A stretch of DNA of 64,000 nucleotides, taken from positions 143,477,640 to 143,541,639 of the forward strand of contig CM043955.1 in assembly GCA_014529385.2 (NCBI GenBank). Direction: 5' to 3'. Within the stretch, counting starts at the first letter, position 1; each line of letters opens with the position of its first letter. This DNA comes from Adiantum capillus-veneris (Eukaryota > Streptophyta > Polypodiopsida > Polypodiales > Pteridaceae). This document shows, in pieces, positions 1 to 10,004 of the stretch. Made by a program: the position numbers and the translations under genes. The notes beneath the pieces are model-generated. The model was not told the DNA's origin. It searched no databases and saw nothing but the letters and a program-made list of their open reading frames with translations.

Positions 1-2627
1 ATTTATGTTTGATTATCTAACAATAGTTTCATTTTAAAAACTATTGAACCTTACAATGGGACTAGAGACCAGGCAAGGGTTGCATGAAAAAATACATTTT
101 TATAGTAAAAAATGACACAGACAAGATTGTACAAATGTCAACATTTTAGATTGGATGTATTGCATATATATACTTATCATAGAAGTGTTTACAAGTACAA
201 AATCAAACACTGGATGATCTCCAACTATTACTGCAGTTCCCTTCGTAATCCCAATGAAGGAACCTTTTACTTTCCACCATCCAAGAAAACAAGCACGTTA
301 GTACTGGCTTTACTTGGGAAGACAGGTGTCAATGGCCCCTTCCCCTTGTTATCGATGTCCAAAATTATCGAGAAACTAACAGCTAAGCAGAGATCAAGTT
401 TATGATAAAAAGAGAATGAACCACCTTTTGGAAATCTTTAAGATTATGTATGCTTATCAATTTCTGTTCAAAATCTGCAAAAAATCTTCTTACTTCTATG
501 TTATGGAAAGTCCTTGTACTCCAAGGTTTCCACAACAGTCCAAAGTAAATAGTTTATTGATGTTTATGTACCATTCCATCATCCACATTACCAATCTCTA
601 AAAAGTAAAAATTTGGACAACATCTCCTTTGTACAGTGGATAGAATTTCAAATTTCCAGTCACAGCCATCTCTAATGAGACCCTCACAGGAGGTTAATAG
701 CCGTCACGAAAAGGAAGACAAGTTCAAAATCTATAGTGTCATCTGAGTACATATTATACTTTTTCTTGCCAAGAAAAACCTGCAAAACAAATATCAATCG
801 GCAAATTGTTATGCTTTATCATAAAGCAAGAATGAATATTGTGTCATAAGTTCCGATTCTCGACAGAAGTTAGCAACCAACGTGCTCCATATCAATATTC
901 CGTCACTTGAAGTCACCTCAGTTCAATAGACCAACAACTTTCAACCAAAAAATTCTAGTTCTAATTACTCAAATGCTAAAAAGTCCCAAAAAGAATTTGG
1001 TAGCTTCATGTTTTCCATTTTTGGGGAAATTTCAAAACTCCAGCCAGCAGGTATAAAGTTAACAGACAGCATTATGAACCAACATTTCTATGTTTCTTTT
1101 ACTAGTGATGGTGTCATCCCCAAGGATGTGAGCTTAATAATCATAGAAAAAAGCATCATTCTATCAAAAACTGATAAGTATCTACCAACAAATGTGCAAG
1201 TTCCCACATGCATTAAAACCATGTTCAACAAGATAATTTTTAGAGTTATGTTTAAGGTGCAAGGTCCCGATCTCTGTCTACACAAGTTGCTTTTATGATG
1301 CTGGTCAATTTCTCAATCTGCTTGCCATCCCCAAGCCGATCTTCAATAAATCCCCAAGTCAATAACCATACCCATATATGAGTGTTATCATCCCTTGAAA
1401 TTATTAATGTGTGTGACTTCAAAGCTAGAATGTTCAAAAATTTTCCAGCATCATGTTTGTATTTTAATACTTTTTGGAAAAATCCCATAGTCTGCCATCT
1501 CTAACGAGATCCTCTCAAGAGGTATACGGCGTCAAAAAGATAAAAACAAGTAGCTTCAATCAATCTGCAGTATGTCAATATTGTCCTTGCACTTTTATAC
1601 TTTCAAACTAAATAACCCTGCATTTGTTACCATTACCAGCTCAACACCCATCAGAGTACCTATTGAAATTTTTCCTTGCAAAGAACAACATGCAAAAAAA
1701 TGTCCAACCATAAGCCTAAAAAGTCTGTAAAATCCATTGTGCATATTTCTATGTACGACGCTATAGTATGCCAAAAAACCAAACCAAATAAAAACCTAAG
1801 CAGAGTTCGTAGCAATGAAGTGCTGAGTAGGTGCAATTGCACCTACCTGGGATATGTTTTCATTGACGTATCAAACATGTGGACTGAAGGTAGGATGAAT
1901 CCAAGGATCCTGTCGTGTCTTGCTAGATATGCTAACTCTATGGTGAGAGATACCTTCTTTCGATTATATATTTTCAGATTGATGCCGTCCTTGCATAGCA
2001 AGAGATTGAAAAATCCTACCATTATAGCTATCCGCGATTGTGGATCTCCATCAGTTATCCAAGATGAATCTTCTCTGCTTATGTAAATCGTTGTGTGTGT
2101 GTGTGTGTGTGCATGTGCACGCATGCATGCGTGTGTGAGAGAGAGATACAAAGAGATAGATGTTCTTGATAAGCGTGCAAGGAGCTAATGAGCTGTGGGC
2201 ATGAATCGAATTCTGAAGGGGGGTCTTTTTAGTGTGTACGAGCGCGTGTGTTTGTGTATTGACACTCCTCGCAAGAGGGCAATACCGGGTTAAGTACACG
2301 TCTGCTGCTAGTGCTACTAATAATGATGCCAGAGAGGTTAGTCGGTATGTGAGCTAATAATAGAATAGGAGTGGATTGCATAGCATTCAACAAGGTAGGT
2401 AGTTATAGGTGACATAGCTACTTGACCAAAAGGTCTTTAAACCATACCCAGTTTGGGCAAATGAGTTGGGTATTATGGTGAGAGGGAAGCATCGGTACAT
2501 GCATAAAGTGGACTTAGAGGGAAGAAAAGCCGTTAAGCACTGCTTATCGTGTTTCGGTACGACCTTACTATTAACATCAGAATAAGTATGAGTACATGCC
2601 CATACCCTTGTGGGGTTACTGGTCTAT
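1..2627. other. Unassigned flank with faint minus-strand coding traces
   Basis: I recognise no intact gene or transposon here. On the minus strand two segments, about 640-740 and 1490-1560, give similar short peptides; both contain a Ser-Leu-Glu-Met-Ala string, and the DNA around them is recognisably similar. Another minus-strand stretch, about 185-300, reads as an open hydrophobic peptide containing VIVGDHPVFDFVL. These look like exon remnants or diverged copies of one repeat. They carry stops and frame changes and I cannot name a family. The region is otherwise AT-rich and non-coding. Confidence 0.3.
2091..2111. repeat. (TG)n microsatellite
   Basis: This is a run of about ten TG units followed by imperfect TG/CA-rich sequence. 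Open frames across it are low-complexity artefacts. Confidence 0.85.
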
Positions 2628-2744
2628 GTCATAATAATCAATATCTAATTCTCCTAAATGATTTTCTAATATTAAACTAATCATTTAATGTAGGGAAGTG
2701 CCAGGGGCAAAAAAGTTAGAATATTGGTTAAACTAGCAGACCGG
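2628..2744. repeat. 117-bp dispersed block, copy 1
   Basis: This block matches 16420-16536 along its length and ends in both places with AGCAGACCGG directly against a TGTCG LTR terminus. The LTR that follows is in opposite orientations in the two places. A shorter related core also occurs inverted near 28700-28745. It may be the end of another transposon or a target repeat hit twice. Confidence 0.6.
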
Positions 2745-2944
2745 TGTCGAGAAATTTGCGGTCTTGCCAGGAAAGCACCGGGCTTATGGCTGTGAGAGTT
2801 TGTGAGAGAACTCGACAAAAACTATATGAAGGAGTTAAACCATAGATGCCATGAAGACTAGGGTTTGGAAAGAAGTACAATCAAAGAAGCCCACCCATTC
2901 TCTCTTGCACTCACACGCACAAAGAAAGAACACAAAAGAAAATG

Positions 2945-3157
2945 TCAAAATAACACAAAGATGAAAACATCAAGGCTATGGTCATATCGTATCATGGGTA
3001 ATATGAAAGGGTTAACAGATGAGTTAATGGCATTCAATCTTGGCTGTCCAAATAGGCTACGAATTGTTCTTTGGAATTGTAGTTTTGTGCTTACCATAAT
3101 ATATATATTTTGTCTAGTGATTGGGATTAATTGTGTTTACAAATCCTCTTGGTTCAT
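2945..3157 (-). pseudogene. Small LTR protein 2 (70-codon type), nonsense at codon 7
   Basis: This is the inverted copy of the 70-codon frame found in both LTRs of element A. It starts ATGAACCAAGAGGATTTG and then has TAA at 3137-3139, where the intact copies have TAC. After the stop the rest of the frame remains readable to its normal TGA, including the FILPMIRYD segment. Its ATG overlaps the stop of the 72-codon frame as ATGA, as in element A. Function is unknown. A start downstream of the lesion is possible but would remove the N-terminus. Confidence 0.7.
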
Positions 3158-3372
3158 AGCAAGATAACTACGCTTACGTCAAAAGAAAAGTTATAGTCTA
3201 TGAGAGGTAGTATGATGAGATCCGGTGATAGAAGAATTTCATTGAGCCTTTCTGGGCCAAAGAGAAACACTATACGTTGTTGAAAGTGTATTTTACGGCT
3301 AATCCATACGTTGATTCTAATAGATTGTACAGAGTGAAAGCGATAGAAATTATCATCATGTGGGTTATTCAT
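3154..3372 (-). CDS. Small LTR protein 1 (72-codon type), open copy
   Basis: This is a 72-codon frame starting MNNPHDD and ending ILPLIDY, SFDV, VVILL. It differs from the two copies in the LTRs of element A at only a few residues (for example Asn for His at position 8, Gln for Arg near 16, Leu for Pro near 52). There is no signal peptide, no obvious membrane span and no cysteine motif; the middle alternates hydrophobic residues as beta strands would. A homologous 72-codon frame lies in element C at 48391-48609. I do not recognise a known family. Whether it is expressed from this inverted LTR is unknown. Confidence 0.6.
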   Translation of the reverse strand: MNNPHDDNFYRFHSVQSIRINVWISRKIHFQQRIVFLFGPERLNEILLSPDLIILPLIDYNFSFDVSVVILL

Positions 3373-3763
3373 CTAGGATATTATGTGAGAAATGTAGATA
3401 TGAGAGAAGTGAAGAGATGAGAAGTTTCCCTCCCAAGCCCTATTCTTGCGCGTAGGCAATAAGGATACTGCGGGGAGAGATGTACCTGTAGCAAAGAGAA
3501 CCTAGAGAGGATGAATTACTAAGAATGAGAGAGATAGGTTTGGTTAAGGAGATGAGATTAGATACATATATATATATATGTTGGATTAGAGATGAAAATG
3601 AAAACAACAAGAAATCAAGAAAACATCAATGTAGAACACATCTTACTTGAAACCCTTCGGCACCATTATTGATGGGAGAGAGAAGAAGAGTGGATAATTC
3701 CACTTTGATTGATACACCAAGTGTAAGACCTTCTTTGATTAGAGTTGATCTTCCAAGGGTAGC

Positions 3764-4105
3764 TTGTTGCAAGAATGGCTAGTCTTCTTCTAGGAAAAAG
3801 TGTAGGCTTGGGCTTATGTTAATGGCTAAGTACAATTAGGCGTTACTACTCACTCCCTCATGAATTCCTCTCATCAATGGCTTGAATGCTTGAGTTCTTT
3901 CCAAGGAAGAAGAGGTACCCTTTTTCTAGGAAAAAGGGTACCTCTTTTTGTTGCAAGAATGGCTAGTCTTCTTCTAGGAAAAAGTGTAGGCTTGGGCTTA
4001 TGTTAATGGCTAAGTACAATTAGGCGTTACTACTCACTCCCTCATGAATTCCTCTCATCAATGGCTTGAATGCTTGAGTTCTTTCCAAGGAAGAAGAGGT
4101 ACCCT
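3764..4105. repeat. 184-bp-spaced tandem duplication with a 17-bp-arm hairpin at the joint
   Basis: Positions 3764-3921 recur at 3948-4105 with no difference that I can see over 158 bp. The joint contains a near-perfect palindrome at 3910-3946: arms of 17 bp (AGAGGTACCCTTTTTC core) around a 3-base loop TAG. The duplicated unit lies in the A-like part of the inverted LTR. Identical copies imply a recent event or an assembly effect. Confidence 0.85.
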
Positions 4106-4512
4106 CTTACAATTGAATTTTTAGGCAAACAATTCAACAACCCTCAAACCACCAAGCATGAAATTTCACAACAAACTTCAAGGACAATATACCTAAACCA
4201 CCTGATGAGCCAACTTATCAAGTTAGTTTGGAGAGAAGAGTCGTAGTTGTTGCATACAATGGCACCCAAAACTATAAATCTTATTTATGCACAAGAGTAG
4301 GCTACAAGTGTGATGAAGAGTATCGCATCACTCCACTCCTCTAGATGGCATAACTAACTTCAAGCTTCTCCATGCACCTATGTGTAGTGATGGAATAGAG
4401 CACTCACAATGCACACACTCTATACAACTAGGTTTGAAGAGTGGTGTTTTATGTGTGGAGAATGGTGTGGTGTAGTGTCATCATGTGATGATTTACAAGG
4501 GAGCAAAGGGCT

Positions 4513-4521
4513 CTATTTATA
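4513..4521 (-). promoter_or_regulatory. TATA box of the inverted LTR
   Basis: The minus strand reads CCTATAAATAG, followed by a short leader. It corresponds in place and context to the TATAAATAG boxes in both LTRs of element C. Confidence 0.55.
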
Positions 4522-6197
4522 GGTTTTAGAAGCCCCGATTAAGATTAGACCTAATCAAGTTTATTTGAAGAAATCAAGGATTATGCATATTTTTACTTTT
4601 TAAATGAGGGTGGGTCTCTCTTATCCTTTGACTCACATGGATGTGGGCTCAAGGGAAGAGAATTATTGATGGTGAAAGGAGAGAGAATTGAGTGAATAAT
4701 TTGGGAGTGCCTACTCTAATAGATAGTAGAGGGTGCATTTTTACAATAAGGTTAGTGGTTAGTGGTTAGTAATAATTAATAAAAATTATTTACAAAATAA
4801 TTCACCAAATGGTGAGATATATGATGAGCAAAGTTAGAGAAGGGATAAGCTTGTAAAGCGAAGTTGAAGCTTTGGAGAAGTTGACATTCACCTCTTTACA
4901 CTACCGATAGAGAAGTGGTCAGCATGGCAAAGTAGCGTGTGTTGATAAAGTTATCTTCAAACCTTGGAAAATTCATTATAAAAGCCTTCATTTGTATAGG
5001 TTAACCTTGGATTTTTTCTGATATTTTTGGAGCTCTTTACAAAGCTGAAGAGGGTATGTTAATATGGACATATATGTAGAGAGAATGGGGAGCACATAGG
5101 GGTGTAGAAATGGAGGATGAAAGCTATGGAGGTGTGAGAGAAGTGGCAATGGTGAAGAGGGTGAAATAGGACATGGGAGTTGTAGGTTTGGGTGTGGGAA
5201 AGAGAGAAGGAGTGTGTAAGAGTGAGTAGGTGTGTGGAAGGGTGAGAGAAAATAAGAAGATTGTTTGGTGTATGAGGTGGGAGTTTTTAAGTCGGCCATA
5301 AATTTCATTTAAAATCGCCCTTGACTTCACAATTTCTCAAAAAAGCATGAAAAATACTTTAGCTCACGAGCTACATTTTCTCTTTTGGACACATCCTCCA
5401 GTTCCGATCAAAAGAAGGTGCCAAAATTCGAGCAAAAACTTGTCCCTGCAGCACCTAATAAGGCTTGAAGTGGGCCACTATTTGATTCTTTTCCTTTGTA
5501 GTCTTCCAAGTGAGCCTATCAAATATAATATATACTTGTGGGATAAAAAGATAGGCTAGGTAGTCATGAAAAATGGACACATAGGATGCATGGTGGCAAA
5601 AAATATATAAAATAAAAGGAGTAAAATCATGAGGGAAGGGACTCTCAATTATTCTCTACTTTGAGTGATTTATGGAATTTATTTAAAGATGAAATCTATT
5701 TACTTATGAATATTTAACTAGGAGGGATGGAAAAAAATATGACGGAGCCTATAATGTTATTGGTAAATTTTTATGATGAAGTCACGTAAAGGTTTTTCAA
5801 GGCTTGTGTGAGTAGAGCTTAAGGGATAGAATGATAGTAAAATATGTATAAGGAATGACACGCAATGGAAGCTAGCATACTTAGGACTGATAACGCACAC
5901 CTATGAATATATATTTATATAAATATAAAAAATTTAAAAAAAACCCTTTATACTTAGGTCCTTTATTTTATAGAAAATATTTACATGTAAAGAGGACTGT
6001 AATATTATAAATTTATTTTTTTGTCTCCTAGCCCAATGATTCGCTCAATTATTTGATTAAAAGATGTGATAAAAACCCTAAACGCACGCACACTATTTAC
6101 AATGGAAAAGCGAGCTTAGTCATTGTGCTAGGGTGTTTTTTTGTGGGGTGAAGTGGCTTCTTAAAATATTGTATGAGAGCCAAAAAAACGGCTATCA

Positions 6198-6414
6198 ACA
6201 TATACAAGTAAACACACGCACAGAACCACTCTTTGGTGGAGTGCTACATCATTTGCCATTGGAGATCTAAAGGTGGATCACAAGAAGAATCGATCTTGTG
6301 AAGGCTCTACACAAGAGGATGGCAAGAAGATCCAGCCATGGACATAATGCAAGAGGTAAGCTTCTATACAACCTCCATCCACCCTATTGTCTTAAACACA
6401 CATACATCATAATA
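6198..6414. other. Short unassigned spacer left of element B
   Basis: This is non-coding sequence between the inverted LTR and the target site of element B. Joined to the sequence from 15175 on, it is the pre-insertion locus of B. I see no gene in it. Confidence 0.4.
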
Positions 6415-6419
6415 GATAG

Positions 6420-6719
6420 TGTTAACTCTCACGGCACACGGACACCCCATCACCTACGACGGACGTGTATTATGTATTTGGTAGAGTCAGGTACCGGGCT
6501 TGTCGGTCCAATAGGGAAAGGTAGAGTGATCGTCGATGAGAGGCACACTTTAACTTGGACATTCAAGGGATTAGTTGGTTAAGCATGGGCGCCCAAGTGT
6601 GAATGGGGTGAGCTCCTATAAAAGCCAACTAAACCTAATTTTTACTCATTCTCTCATTTGTGCAATTGAAGAGTGCTCTTGCTCCATCTCCATCTCCATC
6701 TTCTTCTTCTTCACCTCCT

Positions 6720-6758
<39 letters not shown>

Positions 6759-7008
6759 GAGAGTGTGTGTGCGATCAAGCATTACGAAGGCACGACGGCG
6801 GCGAAGCGGTTGAGCGCGGCACGACTGCAGCTTCTTCTTCATCGCGGCGAGGAATCCACCACGAAGGCGAGCGTAGAGCGGTGAGTGACACACCCTTTGT
6901 TCTCTTGAGCTTGCTAGTTTAGGCTTGTTGTGTGCTTGGAGCCGTTTGTGGCTCGCACACGGTGTATTGGCAAGTCCCTTGCTTCGACAGTGCGGCAAGG
7001 AGCGCATA
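6420..7008 (+). repeat. Element B 5' LTR
   Basis: The LTR runs from TGTTAACTCTCACGG to ...GCGCATA, where the 3' copy ends GTGCACA. It contains TATAAAAG at 6617-6624 and a GT/GA microsatellite near 6720-6765, whose length differs from that in the 3' copy. The primer-binding site follows almost immediately. Confidence 0.93.
6617..6624 (+). promoter_or_regulatory. TATA box, element B 5' LTR
   Basis: TATAAAAG lies in the middle of the LTR, in the context CTCCTATAAAAGCC. The same box is at 14758-14765 in the 3' LTR, so it is the likely core promoter. Confidence 0.7.
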
Positions 7009-7010
7009 TT

Positions 7011-7030
7011 TTCGGCGCCGTTGCCGGGGA
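7011..7030 (+). other. Primer-binding site, tRNA-Asp type
   Basis: The stretch TTCGGCGCCGTTGCCGGGGA matches the 3' end of plant tRNA-Asp (GGCGCCGTTGCCGGG complement) apart from one base near its start. This primer is typical of Tat/Athila-like plant gypsy elements. It lies just inside the 5' LTR. Confidence 0.85.
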
Positions 7031-7334
7031 TATGCCCTACACTAAGCTCGGTTAGCACTTTACGCTTCCTTGTGGTGCAATTTCTATCATAGGAAAGGCA
7101 GGGAAGGAGTGCATGGAGATTTCTGTTTTTTGCGTTTTCTGCATTTGCTGTCAAGTTTCAATTTCTGCTATTGTCTGCGTTTTTTCAATTTCTGCAATTT
7201 TTGCATTTTCAAGTTCGGCGTTTTCAATTTCTGCAATTTTCTCCATTTCCTAAATTTTTCAAAAATAAAAAACGTGACTCTTAGAACGGACGGGTTGGTT
7301 TGTATAAAAGGTAGATCGGGATCAGGATCATTTT

Positions 7335-7382
7335 CCCAAGCCCAAGCCCAAGCCCAAGCCCAAGCCCAAGCCCAAGCCCAGG
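7335..7382. repeat. (CCCAAG)n hexanucleotide repeat in the leader of B
   Basis: About eight tandem CCCAAG units lie in the untranslated leader between the primer site and gag. Frames across it give Gln-Ala or Trp-Ala runs that are repeat artefacts. Confidence 0.9.
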
Positions 7383-7766
7383 CCTCAGTCCTCAGTCTTA
7401 TGATATATACTAGACTCACTCTTATATATATACCCTACTCCCTCAAGAGGGAATGAGAGGATGTGGGACAAGTCCTCCACTCTCCTCCTTTCTCTTCCCA
7501 CTTGCACCCTTAGACTTTCTAGTTTGGGCCTAGTTCCCTACTGGAAATTGACAGTTTTAGGGATTCCGAGGGCATAGAGTGACCAAACGGAGGGCTGTAA
7601 AGCACGGCACGACCCTCTGACCGATACGCTCATTTCGAGCTATCACACGGCCCATTCCACGACACGCTTTAAAAAATCTAGCAAAAAAACAAACAAAAAA
7701 CACGCTAAAAACTAGTCACAAGGCCTCCTAGAGCAGCTTTTTGACACCTTAGGGTATCAGAAGCAC

Positions 7767-9977
7767 ATGCACTTACGCTCTGGGCGGGTGCTAGAACACG
7801 AGCATATTGAGGGTGCCTCTGTTCATACGGACACCCATTACCCATCCACAATAAGCTCTAGACCCTCAGCGGGGACACAAGGTAGCACCACCCAAGACCC
7901 TAAAATAGCCGCTAGTGATTCCTCCTCCGACTCAGAAGTCATGGAAGCATACCCTACCCAAAACACTGAGAGAGAAGGCCATGCACCTCCCGAAGCTCCA
8001 CAGCCTAGTACTAGTATGTTTAGCCGTTTCATGGAAACATTAGGTAGAGCTACTCGCTCGGAACCTGATGCAAATGAAGCACACGAAGGGGGTGGGGAAG
8101 TGGACTCTCCTTTCACATCGCACGTGGACCCCACACCCCCAAAGAGTGTCCATGTGGATATCCTGCCAACTTCTTACCAAGAAGGCCCTGTTGAGCTGCC
8201 TCCTTCAGAAGTTCCCTCTAGAGTACCGTTGGTGACAAGTAAAACCACGGGGAGCAACATTGCTTCTACCTCACAAGAAACCGTTAACACGTCGACTCTA
8301 GAAGGATTGTTCATTAATGATCATTGGACATACGACCTCCACACTGAGGTGTTGACGGATCTACACTCTGGCCACGCCTACCATGTAGGATGGATACAGA
8401 TTGTACAATCCACCTCTAGTGCCACGAGCATCGAAGATCAACAGAAAATGATCTGTAATGTTATCCATGGCATTATTCAATCAGAAAGGCAAAACCGAGG
8501 GGTAAATATACTCTCAACTGGCCCCATGAGATTTCTGGATACGAGCAAGGCTCAACAGCCTACTCTATCACAAATGGAGACTCCTCTAATGAGCCCCATG
8601 GACCCATCTTACGTCATTTCACCTGGGGTCTCTATGCAATCTGAGCCTCCGAGAGAAAACTTTAGCTTCCCTAACTTGGCTCAACCCTCTATCAAGGAAA
8701 ACACAGTGCTCACTCCAGGGATAAGCCTGACAGAGAATGTACCGATGACATCTACGGTTAGCGCAGTGCCACTACCTAGTGTCGTAGTACCTAATATGGG
8801 GCCTCGACCATATGTGCCTCTAGCCCCTTATGCACACATGGCCCCCACACCTCCAATTGTACCACTTGCTTATGCTCCTCGAGTGCCGCTCCCTAGCTCT
8901 TATCCGAGTGGACCTATGCCCGGTTATGTTCCATATCCTGCATCATCCACACATATGCCAAGACCGGTACCCATCCCTCTCCCACATATGATTCCAAGAG
9001 TACCTCCACCGGCCCTACCTCCTCACATAGGTGACTTGGCAGCGTTTGCTCAAACCATAGGTCGATCTATCGCGGAAAATATGCGTCATGCATCTGATAG
9101 AGAGCCTAAAAGTAAGGCAGTACAAATTGCCAAACTCACGCAAAAATTCAATGGGGACGAAGATGCTAGGAAACACATTGAAGTGTTTGAACAAGTATGT
9201 GATTCCTTAGGGGAACGCAACGAACTACATAAGTGCAATGCCTTAAGCTTGACATTAAGTGGGAAGGCTGGAGATTGGTATAGGACCCTAAGGGTGGACG
9301 AGAAAACAATCTACCCTACCCTTAGAAGGTTGTTTCTAAAGGAGTACATACGAGAAGGTGTGATTTGGGGTGTAGCATCTCAGCTACAGAAGGCCGAACG
9401 TAAGGAAGGAGAGTCAGTAAGGGACTTCATTAGTCGTCTAAAGCACTTAAACTCTCGCTGCCCTGTAAATGAGCGCTTCAACAATAACCAACTGCTTGAT
9501 CGATTCATTCGAGGGTTGAGGAATGAAGGAATCTATAATGGACTAGTGATTAGAGGTATCACAACCTGGGAAGATGTCACTGCCAATGCAATCCAATTAG
9601 AGGACAACTTGATGATAGCAGGCATGAGGGTGTCTACTGACACGAGATCCACTAGCTCACAAGCCATTGAGTATGAACCCATGACTGCAAAGCCCATTGC
9701 CAATGAGCCAAAGGTATTTGAGACATTCTTGACAGACCTCACCAAGGCAATCCAAGAGTCTCTTAAGGATAATCGACCCCCTCAAAATAGTCACATGTAT
9801 CCAAGAAGGGAGCAACAATGGTGTTCCATTTGCTTAGGTCCACATAGCACTAGTGAGTGCCCTACGTTTAGAGTAAAATTTAATGGAATTTGCAATGCAT
9901 GTGGTAGGTATGGTCACCAAGCTAAGGATTGTTTAATGATCAAACGTATGATGGAAAATAGACCACCTGTAGCCTAG
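7767..9977 (+). CDS. gag: Element B Gag
   Basis: This 736-residue structural protein would form the cytoplasmic virus-like particle and package the RNA. It starts MHLRSGRVLE, an N-terminus common in plant gypsy Gags. Residues 1-440 are Pro/Ser/Thr-rich and low in complexity. The retrotransposon gag core lies at about 455-620 (QKFNGDEDARKHIEVFE, then a GKAGDWY helix). Two zinc knuckles are at the C-terminus: CSICLGPHSTSEC, with the first spacing one residue short (C-x2-C-x3-H-x4-C), and CNACGRYGHQAKDC, with canonical spacing. It ends in TAG at 9975-9977. The next ORF continues in the same frame, so either read-through makes Gag-Pro or the TAG is a mutation. Confidence 0.9.
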   Translation: MHLRSGRVLEHEHIEGASVHTDTHYPSTISSRPSAGTQGSTTQDPKIAASDSSSDSEVMEAYPTQNTEREGHAPPEAPQPSTSMFSRFMETLGRATRSEPDANEAHEGGGEVDSPFTSHVDPTPPKSVHVDILPTSYQEGPVELPPSEVPSRVPLVTSKTTGSNIASTSQETVNTSTLEGLFINDHWTYDLHTEVLTDLHSGHAYHVGWIQIVQSTSSATSIEDQQKMICNVIHGIIQSERQNRGVNILSTGPMRFLDTSKAQQPTLSQMETPLMSPMDPSYVISPGVSMQSEPPRENFSFPNLAQPSIKENTVLTPGISLTENVPMTSTVSAVPLPSVVVPNMGPRPYVPLAPYAHMAPTPPIVPLAYAPRVPLPSSYPSGPMPGYVPYPASSTHMPRPVPIPLPHMIPRVPPPALPPHIGDLAAFAQTIGRSIAENMRHASDREPKSKAVQIAKLTQKFNGDEDARKHIEVFEQVCDSLGERNELHKCNALSLTLSGKAGDWYRTLRVDEKTIYPTLRRLFLKEYIREGVIWGVASQLQKAERKEGESVRDFISRLKHLNSRCPVNERFNNNQLLDRFIRGLRNEGIYNGLVIRGITTWEDVTANAIQLEDNLMIAGMRVSTDTRSTSSQAIEYEPMTAKPIANEPKVFETFLTDLTKAIQESLKDNRPPQNSHMYPRREQQWCSICLGPHSTSECPTFRVKFNGICNACGRYGHQAKDCLMIKRMMENRPPVA

Positions 9978-10004
9978 ACGGATGCACCTCGAGCTCCTGT
10001 ATTG

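Larger units (their letters stand above)
2745..6197 (-). mobile_element. Inverted composite LTR, C-like U3 joined to A-like U5
   Basis: Read on the minus strand, this begins TGATAGCCGTTTTT at 6197, like the LTR start of element C. It follows C through its U3, including the stretches matching the C sequences before and after the CCCAGTCTGCCCA motif, down to a TATAAATAG box near 4513-4521. From about 4105 to 2745 it follows the LTR of element A and ends CTCGACA as A does. I see no internal region, primer site or matching target duplication (flanks ACCGG and ACATA). It is either one chimeric solo LTR or two abutting fragments. It carries one copy of the small-ORF pair. Confidence 0.65.

Noticed and set aside
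6711-7154. Minus-strand 147-codon frame, with a partner at 14776-15189
   Set aside because: Antisense to the LTR of B and repeated with it; low-complexity ends.
7070-7456. 128-codon frame in the leader of B
   Set aside because: Phe/Asn/Cys-rich low complexity ending in the CCCAAG repeat; no homologue and not related to the small ORF pair.
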